Source: JAHJUB01 sp041653615 [NCBI: Candidatus Ratteibacteria bacterium]
Lineage (GTDB): Bacteria > Ratteibacteria > UBA8468 > MWAK01
DNA length: 30,953 nt
NCBI GenBank assembly: GCA_041653615.1
Contig: JBAZEZ010000020.1
Coordinates: 1 to 30,953 of the forward strand
Direction: 5' to 3'
Shown here piece by piece: positions 14,151 to 22,310 of the stretch. A program made the position numbers and the translations under genes. Positions within the stretch are counted from its first letter, which is position 1. Every line of letters begins with the position of its first letter. The notes beneath the pieces are model-generated. The model was not told the origin of the DNA and did not search any database. It was given only the letters and a program-made list of their open reading frames with translations.

Positions 14151-14168
14151 GAATCCGGGTGCCGCCTC
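14151..14168 (+). repeat. Direct repeat of the tRNA-Cys 3' end (att-like)
   Basis: GAATCCGGGTGCCGCCTC is identical to 13968-13985, covering the T-loop, the 3' T-stem, the 3' acceptor strand and one base beyond. Such copies mark attachment sites of tRNA-targeting elements. The 183-bp spacing is too short for a complete element, so a relic is more likely. Confidence 0.7.
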
Positions 14169-14374
14169 CAACGTTCGGCTCCCTCTTTTGCTACACACTC
14201 TCCGCGTCAGGCAAAATCTACGCAACTCGGAAGCGGGGCCCTCCGTGTTCTCGCCTATTATTCAAGGCGAGCCCCGGATACCCACTTCCTCGTTTTGCTT
14301 GTTTTGTTACTGTCACTCCGTGAAGTTTTTCTAACCAAAACACCCTCGCCTTTTGTTAGAAACTTAAAATAATT

Positions 14375-14413
14375 GCGGGGATAATTCAGTGGTAGGGTAT
14401 GACTTTCCCGGGG
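14375..14413 (+). pseudogene. tRNA-Gly relic (5' part only)
   Basis: The first 35 bases match the intact tRNA-Gly at 18252 at 30 positions, and all five differences are transitions. Acceptor 5' strand, D arm and CCC anticodon are recognisable, but the anticodon stem no longer pairs and there is no T arm. The stretch 14169-14374 before it holds no gene I can support, only hairpins such as TCGCCT/AGGCGA (14250-14269) and TTTCTAAC/GTTAGAAA near 14330-14360. Confidence 0.7.
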
Positions 14414-14447
14414 GTGATTGTGGTAAAGATGGAAAATTATGGATTTT

Positions 14448-16391
14448 TTAAATCCAAAAGACACCGTTATTGGTTGTGTGGGTGAGGAAGTTAATGATAA
14501 ACCAGGTTACCGCAATTGAATATTGCCCAAGAATTAGCCCGAAAAAGAAGGGTTTGCTGTTTTCGTAAATCTTGGGCCCGCCGTAGCGTAAGAGCATGGT
14601 TTTAATAAACCAGGCCAGAAAAATACAAAACCATAAGTTGTCAACTAACCAAACCATTCCTACGGTAAACCCGAGCGGGTGCAGAGGCCACCAGGTTAAG
14701 CGGTTGCGCAATAACATCAGGATGAACATTATTCCAGCGCCGGCAATCCGGTAGAACCAGCCCAGTCCATTGGGTCCGGTGGGGTTATTAAGGTGGTCGG
14801 CCACATAGTTGTAGGGGGTCTGGGGACCGCCCACGAAATACCAGTTATTAAGGTTGATGCCGCCTCTGGTGTAAGCCAGTTTCATCACGACAAAAGAAGA
14901 GACTGCAAACCCAATTAAAATGGCCAACAGCATCACCCAGAGCATCGGCCGTAAAGACACCTTCCCGAATTTTTCGGCAATCTTCTCGCTGTGCATAACC
15001 GAAGAGGCAGGGAAGGTACGCAGGTCTGCGGAATACGCGTAAGTGGCGCCCAACTGGGGAAGACTTTCCGGTCCTAACACCCTGCTTCCGAAACCAGATA
15101 CGACCTGGGCCGAGGAGATGGATGGTGCCACCAGGGTTGCCAGACCGCTTTCAGCCACCACCCGGGTTAAACCAATCCAGAAGACAAAAGCGCCGGCCAG
15201 AAATAAAAAGGCAACCCAGATACTCATGCCGGCAGCCACGAGCCAGCCCAGGAGGAAGAGTGAGCCGACAACCAACCCCCAGAAGGCGGTCTTGTAGGAA
15301 ACCACTTCTTTGGAATCATCGATATTTTTTCCCCGGCCGGTTGCTTTCCATAAGACATTCCTTAAGTGGCGGCGTTCCAGGAAGAGGGAGAAGAGAACAA
15401 ATACGATAAAAGCGCCGGTGCCGATGTTGGCCACGATGGGGCTGCCGCCGACTCCGATTCCGTAAATCCCCACGTTTTCCGGGCTGGAGATGCCGGTAAT
15501 GGCCAGCCAACCTTTAAAAATAAGGAAGACAAGATTGAAAAACCACAAAGAAAAAGCAACGTCCAGGTTAATAAGGTAAGAAAAGCCTATAACGGGGAAG
15601 CTAAGATGGAAGTTAAGTTGTGCGGTTTGGCGAAACAACAAAATGCTTTTTGACATCAAAATTTTGGGGACTATCGGGAAGTATCTATGCAAAGCCGTCA
15701 AAGAAGATAAGACGCAGGGAATGACAAACCCCAACCAGAAAAGTTTGCTCTTAAACAGGTTGGGTATCCTGCCCCGGCCGGTCTGCACCATCGCCAACGG
15801 CAATTGGGCTAAGGGAAAAGAAAGCCGCTCCCGTTCCACCCATTCCTTACGAAGGATGGAGACGGCGCAGATGGTGACAAAGTAGAGAACCATCAAAAAG
15901 ATTCCCCAGGAGATGAGGGGAAGCGTCCAGGCACCCCAGGGGATAGCGGCGCCTTTGGGCAGTCCTTCAAAAAAGGGCGTGGTAACGCCGATGTCCTTGG
16001 GCATCATCCAGGGTTTGATGTGGGGCAGAATCAATTCCGCCCACCTATTTTGGGGCGTGGCGTAGTAACTGGGCGCGGCTAGGATGGGGAGCAATTGGCA
16101 ACCCAGGCCCATTTCTGCCACGGAGGCGGTTACCAGTATCATAGTGTAAATTACCAGAAGTTCGGAGGGAGAGAAAGAAACCTTATCCCGGGAAAGAAGG
16201 CGTAAAATTGGGTTTATGAAGACAGCCAGCAGGAAGAAGAGGAAGATACCGCCGGCCGGCATATGGTCAATCGCCAGGAAGGAATCCTGGACGACGTTAA
16301 CCGAATACAGGGCCATAACCGTCAGGACTACGGAAAAAATTGCGCCGGTCAGGATTGTCTTGACGTTAAAAGGACTGCGAGTTATTTCCAT
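14448..16391 (-). CDS. DUF6785/DUF6784-like polytopic membrane protein
   Basis: The 647-residue protein has a dozen or more hydrophobic segments from residue 12 onward. It resembles a large uncharacterised family found mainly in Planctomycetes, Omnitrophota and related lineages, with distant likeness to OPT-type peptide transporters. Recognisable stretches include FSPSELLVIYTMILVTASVAEMG, EWVERERLSFPLAQLPLAMVQ, ITGISSPENVGIYGIGVGGSP and the C-terminal HPLGFTVGMVW. It is likely an inner-membrane transporter; the substrate is unknown. Its promoter may be TTGTGG-N18-TATTAT at 16450-16421. It is transcribed toward the tRNA-Gly relic and stands alone. Family naming is from memory of sequence style. 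Confidence 0.75.
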   Translation of the reverse strand: MEITRSPFNVKTILTGAIFSVVLTVMALYSVNVVQDSFLAIDHMPAGGIFLFFLLAVFINPILRLLSRDKVSFSPSELLVIYTMILVTASVAEMGLGCQLLPILAAPSYYATPQNRWAELILPHIKPWMMPKDIGVTTPFFEGLPKGAAIPWGAWTLPLISWGIFLMVLYFVTICAVSILRKEWVERERLSFPLAQLPLAMVQTGRGRIPNLFKSKLFWLGFVIPCVLSSLTALHRYFPIVPKILMSKSILLFRQTAQLNFHLSFPVIGFSYLINLDVAFSLWFFNLVFLIFKGWLAITGISSPENVGIYGIGVGGSPIVANIGTGAFIVFVLFSLFLERRHLRNVLWKATGRGKNIDDSKEVVSYKTAFWGLVVGSLFLLGWLVAAGMSIWVAFLFLAGAFVFWIGLTRVVAESGLATLVAPSISSAQVVSGFGSRVLGPESLPQLGATYAYSADLRTFPASSVMHSEKIAEKFGKVSLRPMLWVMLLAILIGFAVSSFVVMKLAYTRGGINLNNWYFVGGPQTPYNYVADHLNNPTGPNGLGWFYRIAGAGIMFILMLLRNRLTWWPLHPLGFTVGMVWLVDNLWFCIFLAWFIKTMLLRYGGPKIYENSKPFFFGLILGQYSIAVTWFIINFLTHTTNNGVFWI

Positions 16392-16420
16392 GTAACCCCC
16401 GCCTGATTTTTAAAATTTAT

Positions 16421-16450
16421 ATAATACCACAACTCTTAGAACTGCCACAA
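16421..16450 (-). promoter_or_regulatory. Possible promoter of the DUF6785-like gene
   Basis: TTGTGG and TATTAT with an 18-base spacer lie 30 bases before the ATG; the -35 is weak. Confidence 0.4.
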
Positions 16451-16519
16451 GATAAAATTATCATCCACCCGGAATCAGCTGTTTTCTATCTTATTCCCTA
16501 AATATTATGTTCCGTTTTA

Positions 16520-18127
16520 TTAAGTTCGGCCTGATTCGGCGACCAGATTTCTGATTTTAGCGCATACCTCGTGGTTTAACAAGTCTTCCAGCGGAATCGG
16601 GAGAAGGGCTGACCAGTTTTCCGCGCCGACCGTTCCGGGCGTGTTTATCCGGAACCAAGACTGGTCTCCAGCAAGAATGTCTCCTTCCAGTTTACCGGTA
16701 CCGACCAGATTTAACCAGTCGAATATCATTTGAATGGAAAAGATTGATTTGGTTTTCAAGATAAACTTTAGCGCTGCTCCGGTTACCTCCGGGTCGGCGA
16801 TTTCTCTTACCGGACCGTCAAGTTTTAGGTGTTTCCAGAACTTTTCTTTTTCCTCGCGGGTACTTTCTTTTTCCCACCAGGTGTTCCAGTTTGTCGTGTC
16901 GTGGGTTGAGAGTGTTGCCACCGAAAGGAAACGGTAATTTCCCGGCGGCAAAAAATCCTGTGTTCCATTCCAGTCTTTTGTCCAGCGCTGGACGTCAATG
17001 CCCGGCACGGATAGTGCCTCCATGGTGCGCGGGCAGGCCGCCGGAATTATGCCCAGGTCTTCCCCGCACAAGAGCATCTCTGTGCTGTCCAGCATGACCG
17101 AAAGTATTTTTCGGCCGTGCTCTTCCCACCCGCGTTCATCCGGCGGGTCAAATGACCCGTTCGCGCCCTCATTTTCCAGCGGTTCCCGGAAGGGAATGCT
17201 CCAGATGCGGAAGAGCCCCACCGCGTGGTCTATCCGCAAAATATCGTAAAATTCCCCGGCGTATTTTAGTTTTTCTTTCAGATAGCGATAGTTATCCCCG
17301 GCTATTCTTTCCCAGTTGTAAGTAGGCATGCCCGGCCTGCCCCACCGCTGTCCTTTACGGGAGAACATATCCGGCGGCGCGCCGGCCGCAAAATCAAGTT
17401 TGAAGAATTCCGGATGCGCCCAGACATCCGCGCTGTCACGGCTGCTCAGGACCGGCAAGTCTCCCATCAGCAAGATTCCTTTTTTAGCCGCGTATGCTCT
17501 GGCATCTTTGAACTGTTTGTAAAGCAGCCACTGGGTCCATATCCGGAAGTTTATTTCGGCCTCATGTTCGGAGCGAAACAATTCAATACTTGCGGTATCG
17601 CGGTTTTGGTAGGTATCCGGCCATTCATACCAGGGCTTGTTTTCATGATGTATCTTCAGGGCTTTGAAGAGGCCGAAATCATCAATCCACCAGGCGTTTT
17701 TTCCCCGGAATTTATCAACTTCAGCCTGATTCCGGTTATTTTCCTCAAGATATATTTCCCGGAGGTTTTTTATCTTCGCCTCTTTTATCCGGTAATCCAC
17801 CCGCCCCGCACTTTTTCCTCCCCCATGATTGGGGAGGAAAGGTGGGGATGGATTATTTCTTTCGATTGCGGCATACATCGGTTCCAGCGCGAAAGAACTA
17901 ATAGATTCGTAAGGGCAAAAAGTATTGCCAACCTCATTCATCGGCAATAACTGCATGATGGAATTACCTGTTTTGGCACACCAATCCACCACTAATTTTA
18001 AGTCTTCCAGGTCGCCGATTCCGGTACTTTTTCGGGAATAGACGGAGAACAAAGGCACCAGCACCCCGCTCCTTCTGTTGTTTCCGATTTTTCCCCAATT
18101 ATTTTTATTTTCCAAGGTTAGCAACAT
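16520..18127 (-). CDS. malQ: 4-alpha-glucanotransferase (GH77)
   Basis: About 535 residues from the ATG at 18127. GH77 signatures occur in order: RRSGVLVPLFSVYS with GIGDLEDL, MGDLPVLSSRDSADVWAHPEFF, the GQRWGRPGMPTYNW loop, ILRIDHAVGLFRIW (nucleophile Asp), LLCGEDLGIIP (acid/base Glu) and LSTHDTTNW. The enzyme moves glucan chains between maltooligosaccharides or glycogen in the cytoplasm. The VPLFSVYS variant belongs to a branch I associate with PVC-type bacteria. The start is uncertain. An extended -10 (TGGTATAAT, 18134-18126) overlaps this ATG, and a GTG at 18064 has AAGGAG in front, but the NWGKIG segment between them looks conserved, which favours a start near 18127-18115. Confidence 0.9.
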   Translation of the reverse strand: MLLTLENKNNWGKIGNNRRSGVLVPLFSVYSRKSTGIGDLEDLKLVVDWCAKTGNSIMQLLPMNEVGNTFCPYESISSFALEPMYAAIERNNPSPPFLPNHGGGKSAGRVDYRIKEAKIKNLREIYLEENNRNQAEVDKFRGKNAWWIDDFGLFKALKIHHENKPWYEWPDTYQNRDTASIELFRSEHEAEINFRIWTQWLLYKQFKDARAYAAKKGILLMGDLPVLSSRDSADVWAHPEFFKLDFAAGAPPDMFSRKGQRWGRPGMPTYNWERIAGDNYRYLKEKLKYAGEFYDILRIDHAVGLFRIWSIPFREPLENEGANGSFDPPDERGWEEHGRKILSVMLDSTEMLLCGEDLGIIPAACPRTMEALSVPGIDVQRWTKDWNGTQDFLPPGNYRFLSVATLSTHDTTNWNTWWEKESTREEKEKFWKHLKLDGPVREIADPEVTGAALKFILKTKSIFSIQMIFDWLNLVGTGKLEGDILAGDQSWFRINTPGTVGAENWSALLPIPLEDLLNHEVCAKIRNLVAESGRT

Positions 18128-18193
18128 TATACCAAATTTTAAAAGGCCGAGCCACATTGTTTGCCGGCGGTTATGTTGAATGGCGGGAAAAGG

Positions 18194-18223
18194 TTGACCC
18201 CGGATTACCGGAAGAAGTAAAAT
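18194..18223 (+). promoter_or_regulatory. Probable promoter of tRNA-Gly
   Basis: TTGACC (18194-18199) and TAAAAT (18218-18223) are 18 bases apart, 28 bases before the tRNA. It also likely drives the cupin and arsC genes. Confidence 0.5.
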
Positions 18224-18251
18224 CTTTAACAGAAACTTAACCAAAAATTTT

Positions 18252-18323
18252 GCGGGAATAACTCAGTGGTAGAGTACGACCTTCCCAAGGTCGGAGTCGC
18301 GGGTTCGAATCCCGTTTCCCGCT
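18252..18323 (+). tRNA. tRNA-Gly (anticodon CCC)
   Basis: Acceptor GCGGGAA/TTCCCGC has discriminator T. The D arm contains CTCAGTGGTAGAG. The anticodon stem CGACC/GGTCG encloses TTCCCAA (anticodon CCC). The T arm is CGGGTTCGAATCCCG. CCA is not encoded. The intact copy of the relic at 14375. Confidence 0.96.
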
Positions 18324-18350
18324 CCGCCAGTAAATGAAAAATAAGACAAC

Positions 18351-18674
18351 ATGACTAAATACAAAGTTGATTTGAAAGGATTATACTGGGAATCACCGAT
18401 GGTCGGCATTAGGTTTGGAGTTATTGGGGACAACCGAAAACAACTCAAGGTTGTCGAATATTCCAGGGAAATGGAACCGCATTGGTGTGAGAAGGGTCAT
18501 GTTGGATATGTTTTGGAAGGACGGATGGAAATAACTTTTGGCGGGAAGGGCGGGGATAAAGTTATTTTCAATTCCGGCGACGGATTGTGTATTCCTGACG
18601 GCGCGGAACATCGGCACATGGCCAAAATCCTGAGCGAAAAAGCAGTGGTGATAATGGCCGAAAACACCAAATGA
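18351..18674 (+). CDS. Cupin-domain protein
   Basis: The 107-residue single-domain cupin shows metal-site patterns: HWCEKGHVGYVLEGRMEITFGG (motif 1, with H44 and H50 region ligands) and GDGLCIPDGAEHRH (motif 2). Small cupins bind metals or small ligands; no substrate can be assigned. It starts 27 bases after tRNA-Gly without a clear ribosome site and overlaps arsC by four bases (ATGA). tRNA-Gly, cupin and arsC are thus probably one transcript. Confidence 0.82.
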   Translation: MTKYKVDLKGLYWESPMVGIRFGVIGDNRKQLKVVEYSREMEPHWCEKGHVGYVLEGRMEITFGGKGGDKVIFNSGDGLCIPDGAEHRHMAKILSEKAVVIMAENTK

Positions 18675-19063
18675 GAAAAATCCTGTTTGTTTGCGTTGAA
18701 AATTCCTGCCGCAGTCAGATGGCCGAGGGTTTTGCCCGCAGTCTGGGCGAAGGCATCATCGAGGCATACAGCGCCGGTTCCCGGCCTTCGGGAAAGATAA
18801 ATCCGGAGGCGATAAAGGTGATGCAGGAGGTAGGTATAGATATGTCGTCCCAGGAATCCAAGGGTTTTGACCGGTTATCGGTGAAATGGTTTGATTACGT
18901 AATAACCTTGGGCTGTCAGGACACCTGTCCGTTTGTGCCGGCAAAAGAACACATTGAATGGAACATCGATGACCCGAAAGGAAAAGAAGTGGAATTTTTC
19001 CGGAAGGTCAGGGATAACATCGCGGACAACGTAAAAGAATTGCTAAAAAATATCGGGAATTAA
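18671..19063 (+). CDS. ArsC-type arsenate reductase / low-molecular-weight phosphatase fold
   Basis: The 130-residue protein has the P-loop C8-X5-R14 (CVENSCRSQMAEGFAR). It also has the redox cysteines C82 and C86 (LGCQDTCPFVP) and the WNIDDPKGK segment with the general acid Asp. This set is typical of thioredoxin-coupled ArsC enzymes that reduce arsenate to arsenite, rather than of tyrosine phosphatases, which lack the extra cysteines. The C82-C86 spacing is shorter than in Bacillus ArsC but common in environmental homologues. No arsenite pump or ArsR is nearby; the phosphate-uptake operon, which would also admit arsenate, begins convergently 22 bases away. Confidence 0.87.
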   Translation: MRKILFVCVENSCRSQMAEGFARSLGEGIIEAYSAGSRPSGKINPEAIKVMQEVGIDMSSQESKGFDRLSVKWFDYVITLGCQDTCPFVPAKEHIEWNIDDPKGKEVEFFRKVRDNIADNVKELLKNIGN

Positions 19064-19084
19064 ATACAAGCCGAGCTTCACGGT

Positions 19085-19741
19085 TTACTTTCCGCAGTGT
19101 TTGATGAATTTCGCTTCCACCAGGAAGACCACGTCTTCCGCGATGTTGGTGGCGTGGTCGCAAATGCGTTCCAAATGACGACTGACCAGAATGAGTGGTA
19201 TTGCCCTATCCGCCAAACCTCCGTCCCGCCGGACAATTTCGGAAAGTTCCCGGTAAACGGCATCCCGCAGGGAGTCGGCTTCATCATCTCTTTTACAGAT
19301 GGAACGGGCCAGGGTGACGTCAAGATTTACAAAAGATTGAATGCTGTCTCTGACCATCTGTTGCGCTAAAGAAGAAAGTTTAGGTATATCAACCAGCGGT
19401 TTAATCAGCGGCTGTCCGGCAAGTTTCAGGGTCCGCTGGGCAATGTCAACCGCCAGGTCCGCTATTCTTTCCAACTCCGTACCTATTTTCCCCGCCATCA
19501 GGATTAACCTTAAATCGCCGGCCAGCGGCTGGTGCCGAATAATCAAGTCAAAGGTTTTGTCGTCAATCGCTATTTCAATCCGGTCTATGCTTTCGTCTGC
19601 CGAAATTACTTCCCGGGCCAGTTCCGGGGAGAGTTTCTCCAAAGAAGAGACCGCCCTGTTAATTGTTTCCTCAACCATTGCGCTCATTGTCAGGAGCGTT
19701 TTTTTCAAATCAGCCAACTCCAAATCAAAATGTCTTTCCAT
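19085..19741 (-). CDS. phoU: Phosphate-signalling protein PhoU
   Basis: The 218 residues form the usual two three-helix PhoU repeats, with the motif LILMAGKIGTELERIADLAVDIA (about 78-100) and its second copy LILVSRHLERICDHATNIAEDV (about 180-203). PhoU links the Pst transporter to PhoR and keeps the Pho regulon off when phosphate is plentiful. The ATG shares one base with the pstB stop (TAATG), so it is coupled to pstB. It is the last gene of the phosphate operon. Confidence 0.97.
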   Translation of the reverse strand: MERHFDLELADLKKTLLTMSAMVEETINRAVSSLEKLSPELAREVISADESIDRIEIAIDDKTFDLIIRHQPLAGDLRLILMAGKIGTELERIADLAVDIAQRTLKLAGQPLIKPLVDIPKLSSLAQQMVRDSIQSFVNLDVTLARSICKRDDEADSLRDAVYRELSEIVRRDGGLADRAIPLILVSRHLERICDHATNIAEDVVFLVEAKFIKHCGK

Positions 19742-20493
19742 TATCCGAACCTCCCGGTTATGTAATCTTCAGTTCGCTTGTCTTTCGGTTGTTTGAAAAT
19801 CTGGCTGGTCGCCCCAACCTCAATCATCTCACCCATCAAAAGAAAAGCGGTCTTATCGGCGACGCGTGCCGCCTGCTGCATATTGTGGGTAACAATTATT
19901 ATCGTGTAAGAGATTTTTAACTTAAGCAGAAGTTCTTCGATGCGCGCGGTGGAAATCGGGTCCAGGGCCGAACAGGGTTCGTCGAATAAAATAACCTCCG
20001 GCTTCACGGCCAGCGCCCGGGCGATGCACAACCGCTGTTGCTGTCCGCCGGAGAGCTGAAACGCGTTTTGGTTCAAGTTGCCCTTTACTTCGTCCCAGAG
20101 GGCCGCGGCTTTGAGGGTGTTCTCAACCCGGTCGGCAATCTCCCGGCGGTTACTAATTCCCTGCACGCGCAGACCGTAAGCCACGTTTTCAAAGATTGAT
20201 TTCGGAAAAGGGTTCGGCCGCTGGAAGACCATTCCCACTTTTGTGCGCAGAGTGACAACGTCGTGTTCCTGGCGTATGTCCTGACCGTCCAGCAGAACGC
20301 CGCCCGTGATTCTTGTTTCGGGAATAAGGTCGTTCATCCGGTTCAGGGTCCGGATAAGGGTTGATTTTCCGCAGCCGGAAGGACCGATGATGGCGGAAAT
20401 TTCGTTCGACTCAAAATCCAGGCTGATGTTCTTTAAAATATGTTTTTCGCCAAACCAGAGATTCAAATTTTTGACTTCAATTATTTTTTTCAT
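19741..20493 (-). CDS. pstB: Phosphate ABC transporter ATP-binding protein
   Basis: The 250 residues give a complete ABC ATPase: GPSGCGKST (Walker A, about 37-45), Q-loop in [12 protein letters not shown], signature LSGGQQQRL, Walker [13 protein letters not shown] and the switch His in [25 protein letters not shown] is diagnostic of PstB. It powers phosphate import with PstA and PstC. It starts one base after the pstA stop without a visible ribosome site, so translation is likely coupled. Confidence 0.97.
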   Translation of the reverse strand: MKKIIEVKNLNLWFGEKHILKNISLDFESNEISAIIGPSGCGKSTLIRTLNRMNDLIPETRITGGVLLDGQDIRQEHDVVTLRTKVGMVFQRPNPFPKSIFENVAYGLRVQGISNRREIADRVENTLKAAALWDEVKGNLNQNAFQLSGGQQQRLCIARALAVKPEVILFDEPCSALDPISTARIEELLLKLKISYTIIIVTHNMQQAARVADKTAFLLMGEMIEVGATSQIFKQPKDKRTEDYITGRFG

Positions 20494-20494
20494 T

Positions 20495-21355
20495 TTACCA
20501 TTTTTTCATTTTGCGGGACCGATAACGCCAGATAATGGCGATTAAATCGATACCCAGGACCAGAACCAGAAGCACCAGTGCGGTTCCGTAGGCTATCGGC
20601 GCCTGCTGTTCCGGGTGCGTTCCCTCGGTCATCAGGCCGTAAATATGGTAAGGCAACGCCATAACTTCATCCCTGATTGAAGAAGGCAGCCGGCCGGTAA
20701 AAAAAGTGGCCGCGGTGAACATAATCGGCGCGGTCTCTCCGGCCACCCGGCCGATACCCAGTATGGCGCCGGTGAAGATACCCGGAAGCGCGGTTGGCAA
20801 GACTGCCCGGCGGATGGTGTACCATTTGCTGGCACCCAGGGCCAGCGAGGCTTCCCGGAAGGAGAAAGGCACCGCGGAAAGCGCTTCTTCCGACGAGCGG
20901 ATAATTACCGGCAGAATCATAATGGCCAGAGTCAGCCCGCCGGAAAGGATGGAAACGCCGAAGTGCAGGAAGTTTACAAAGAGGGCCAGTCCGAAAAGAC
21001 CGAAGACGACCGAAGGAATGCCGGCCAGGGCATTGACGGCTTTCCGGGACACTTGGACCAGGCGGCTGTCCCGGTCCGCGTATTCATTAAGATAGATTGC
21101 GGTGATAACTCCGACCGGCAGCGCGGCGGCAATCGCCAGCAAGGTGAGGTAAAAAGTTCCGACGATGGCCGGGAAGATGCCGCCGGCGGTCATGCCGTCT
21201 TTGGGCGCGGCGGTCAGGAACTCCCAGTTTATTACCCGGAAGCCCCTGGTCGTAACGAAGAAAACGAGCGCGAACAGAATAATTGCGATTATCAGTCCGG
21301 AAAGGCCCAGAACGCTAAACCATAATTTTTGGATTAGAAGCCGGTTTCTTTTCAT
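20495..21355 (-). CDS. pstA: Phosphate ABC transporter permease PstA
   Basis: The ATG at 21355 (286 residues) is chosen over an upstream TTG that would overlap pstC. The protein has about six membrane helices and the MetI-type permease loop [33 protein letters not shown] (the EAA motif that docks on PstB). The cytoplasmic start [13 protein letters not shown] is usual. The start is four bases after the pstC stop. Confidence 0.96.
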   Translation of the reverse strand: MKRNRLLIQKLWFSVLGLSGLIIAIILFALVFFVTTRGFRVINWEFLTAAPKDGMTAGGIFPAIVGTFYLTLLAIAAALPVGVITAIYLNEYADRDSRLVQVSRKAVNALAGIPSVVFGLFGLALFVNFLHFGVSILSGGLTLAIMILPVIIRSSEEALSAVPFSFREASLALGASKWYTIRRAVLPTALPGIFTGAILGIGRVAGETAPIMFTAATFFTGRLPSSIRDEVMALPYHIYGLMTEGTHPEQQAPIAYGTALVLLVLVLGIDLIAIIWRYRSRKMKKW

Positions 21356-21359
21356 TGTT

Positions 21360-22232
21360 TTATTGAATTTTAAAACGACGGCGCGACCTTGCCGCAACCG
21401 TGTCGGCCATCTGGTTGATAAGCAAGGTTATAATCAACAGAAAAAGGGCGAGCGCGAAGAGACTTTGATAATGGAGGCTGTTTACTGCCGTCTCGCCCAT
21501 TTCCGCGGCAATAGTCGCGGTGATAGGCCGCATCGGTTGGAGGAGCGAACGGGGTATTACCGCCGCGCCTCCGGCTACCATTAATACGGTCATCGTTTCG
21601 CCAATAGCCCGTCCCAAACCCAAAACCACCGCCGCGGAAACTCCGGAAGCCGCGGCCGGGAGGGTAACGTGAATCATGGTTTCCCACTTGGTCGCGCCTA
21701 GGGCTAATGATGCTTCCCGATAGGTGCGGGGGACGGCATTAAGGGAATCTTCACAGACAGAGGTTATGGTAGGCAGCGCCATGATTCCCAGGACGATGGA
21801 CGCGGTTAAACCGTTTAATCCCACCGGCAGGCGGAAAAAACGCATTACCAGGGGTGCTAAAAAGACCATGCCGAACAATCCGTAGACAACCGAAGGTATA
21901 TTGGCTAATACTTCCACCGTCGGTTTTAAGAATGTTTTAATCCTTTCCGGCAGAACCTCGGAAAGGAACAACGAAAAAATAACGCCCAGGGGAACTGAAA
22001 AGAGAAGCGCGCCGGCGGTAATCCAGAGCGAAGCGGCAATCAGTGGAATAGCGCCGAATTGCGCCGGTTCGGCGGTCGGGTACCAGTTGGTTGTAGCAAA
22101 GAACCCGACTCCTATTTTTTGTAAAGCCGGCAACGCGTTTAAGAGCAAGGTAACTAAAATACCGAACAGAAAGACGATGGAGGTAAGAGTTACCAGGAAA
22201 AACGCCCGGCGAATTATATTTTCCGTTTGCAT
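21360..22232 (-). CDS. pstC: Phosphate ABC transporter permease PstC
   Basis: The 290-residue permease has about six membrane helices. Its EAA loop is [24 protein letters not shown], and FFATTNWYPTAEPAQFGAIPLIAASLW is the typical periplasmic part of PstC. It pairs with PstA to form the inner-membrane channel. A pair of mutually exclusive hairpins separates it from pstS, which may lower permease expression relative to the binding protein. No clear ribosome site is seen. Confidence 0.96.
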   Translation of the reverse strand: MQTENIIRRAFFLVTLTSIVFLFGILVTLLLNALPALQKIGVGFFATTNWYPTAEPAQFGAIPLIAASLWITAGALLFSVPLGVIFSLFLSEVLPERIKTFLKPTVEVLANIPSVVYGLFGMVFLAPLVMRFFRLPVGLNGLTASIVLGIMALPTITSVCEDSLNAVPRTYREASLALGATKWETMIHVTLPAAASGVSAAVVLGLGRAIGETMTVLMVAGGAAVIPRSLLQPMRPITATIAAEMGETAVNSLHYQSLFALALFLLIITLLINQMADTVAARSRRRFKIQ

Positions 22233-22257
22233 GGTCTGTTTTAACGGCTGGACCGAT

Positions 22258-22289
22258 GGAAGGAGCAGAGTGGCTGCTCCGCTCCTTCC
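22258..22289 (-). promoter_or_regulatory. Alternative hairpins between pstS and pstC
   Basis: GGAAGGAGC (22258-22266) can pair with GCTCCTTCC (22281-22289); alternatively GGAGCAG (22262-22268) can pair with CTGCTCC (22274-22280). The two folds exclude each other. No U-run follows. The position suggests 3' protection of pstS mRNA or partial termination. Confidence 0.5.
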
Positions 22290-22310
22290 GCTGGAGGAAA
22301 CAACAACTTT

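Noticed and set aside
14070-14464. Overlapping frames on both strands between tRNA-Cys and the DUF6785-like gene
   Set aside because: No ribosome sites or family signatures, and they run through hairpins, the tRNA 3'-end repeat and the tRNA-Gly relic.
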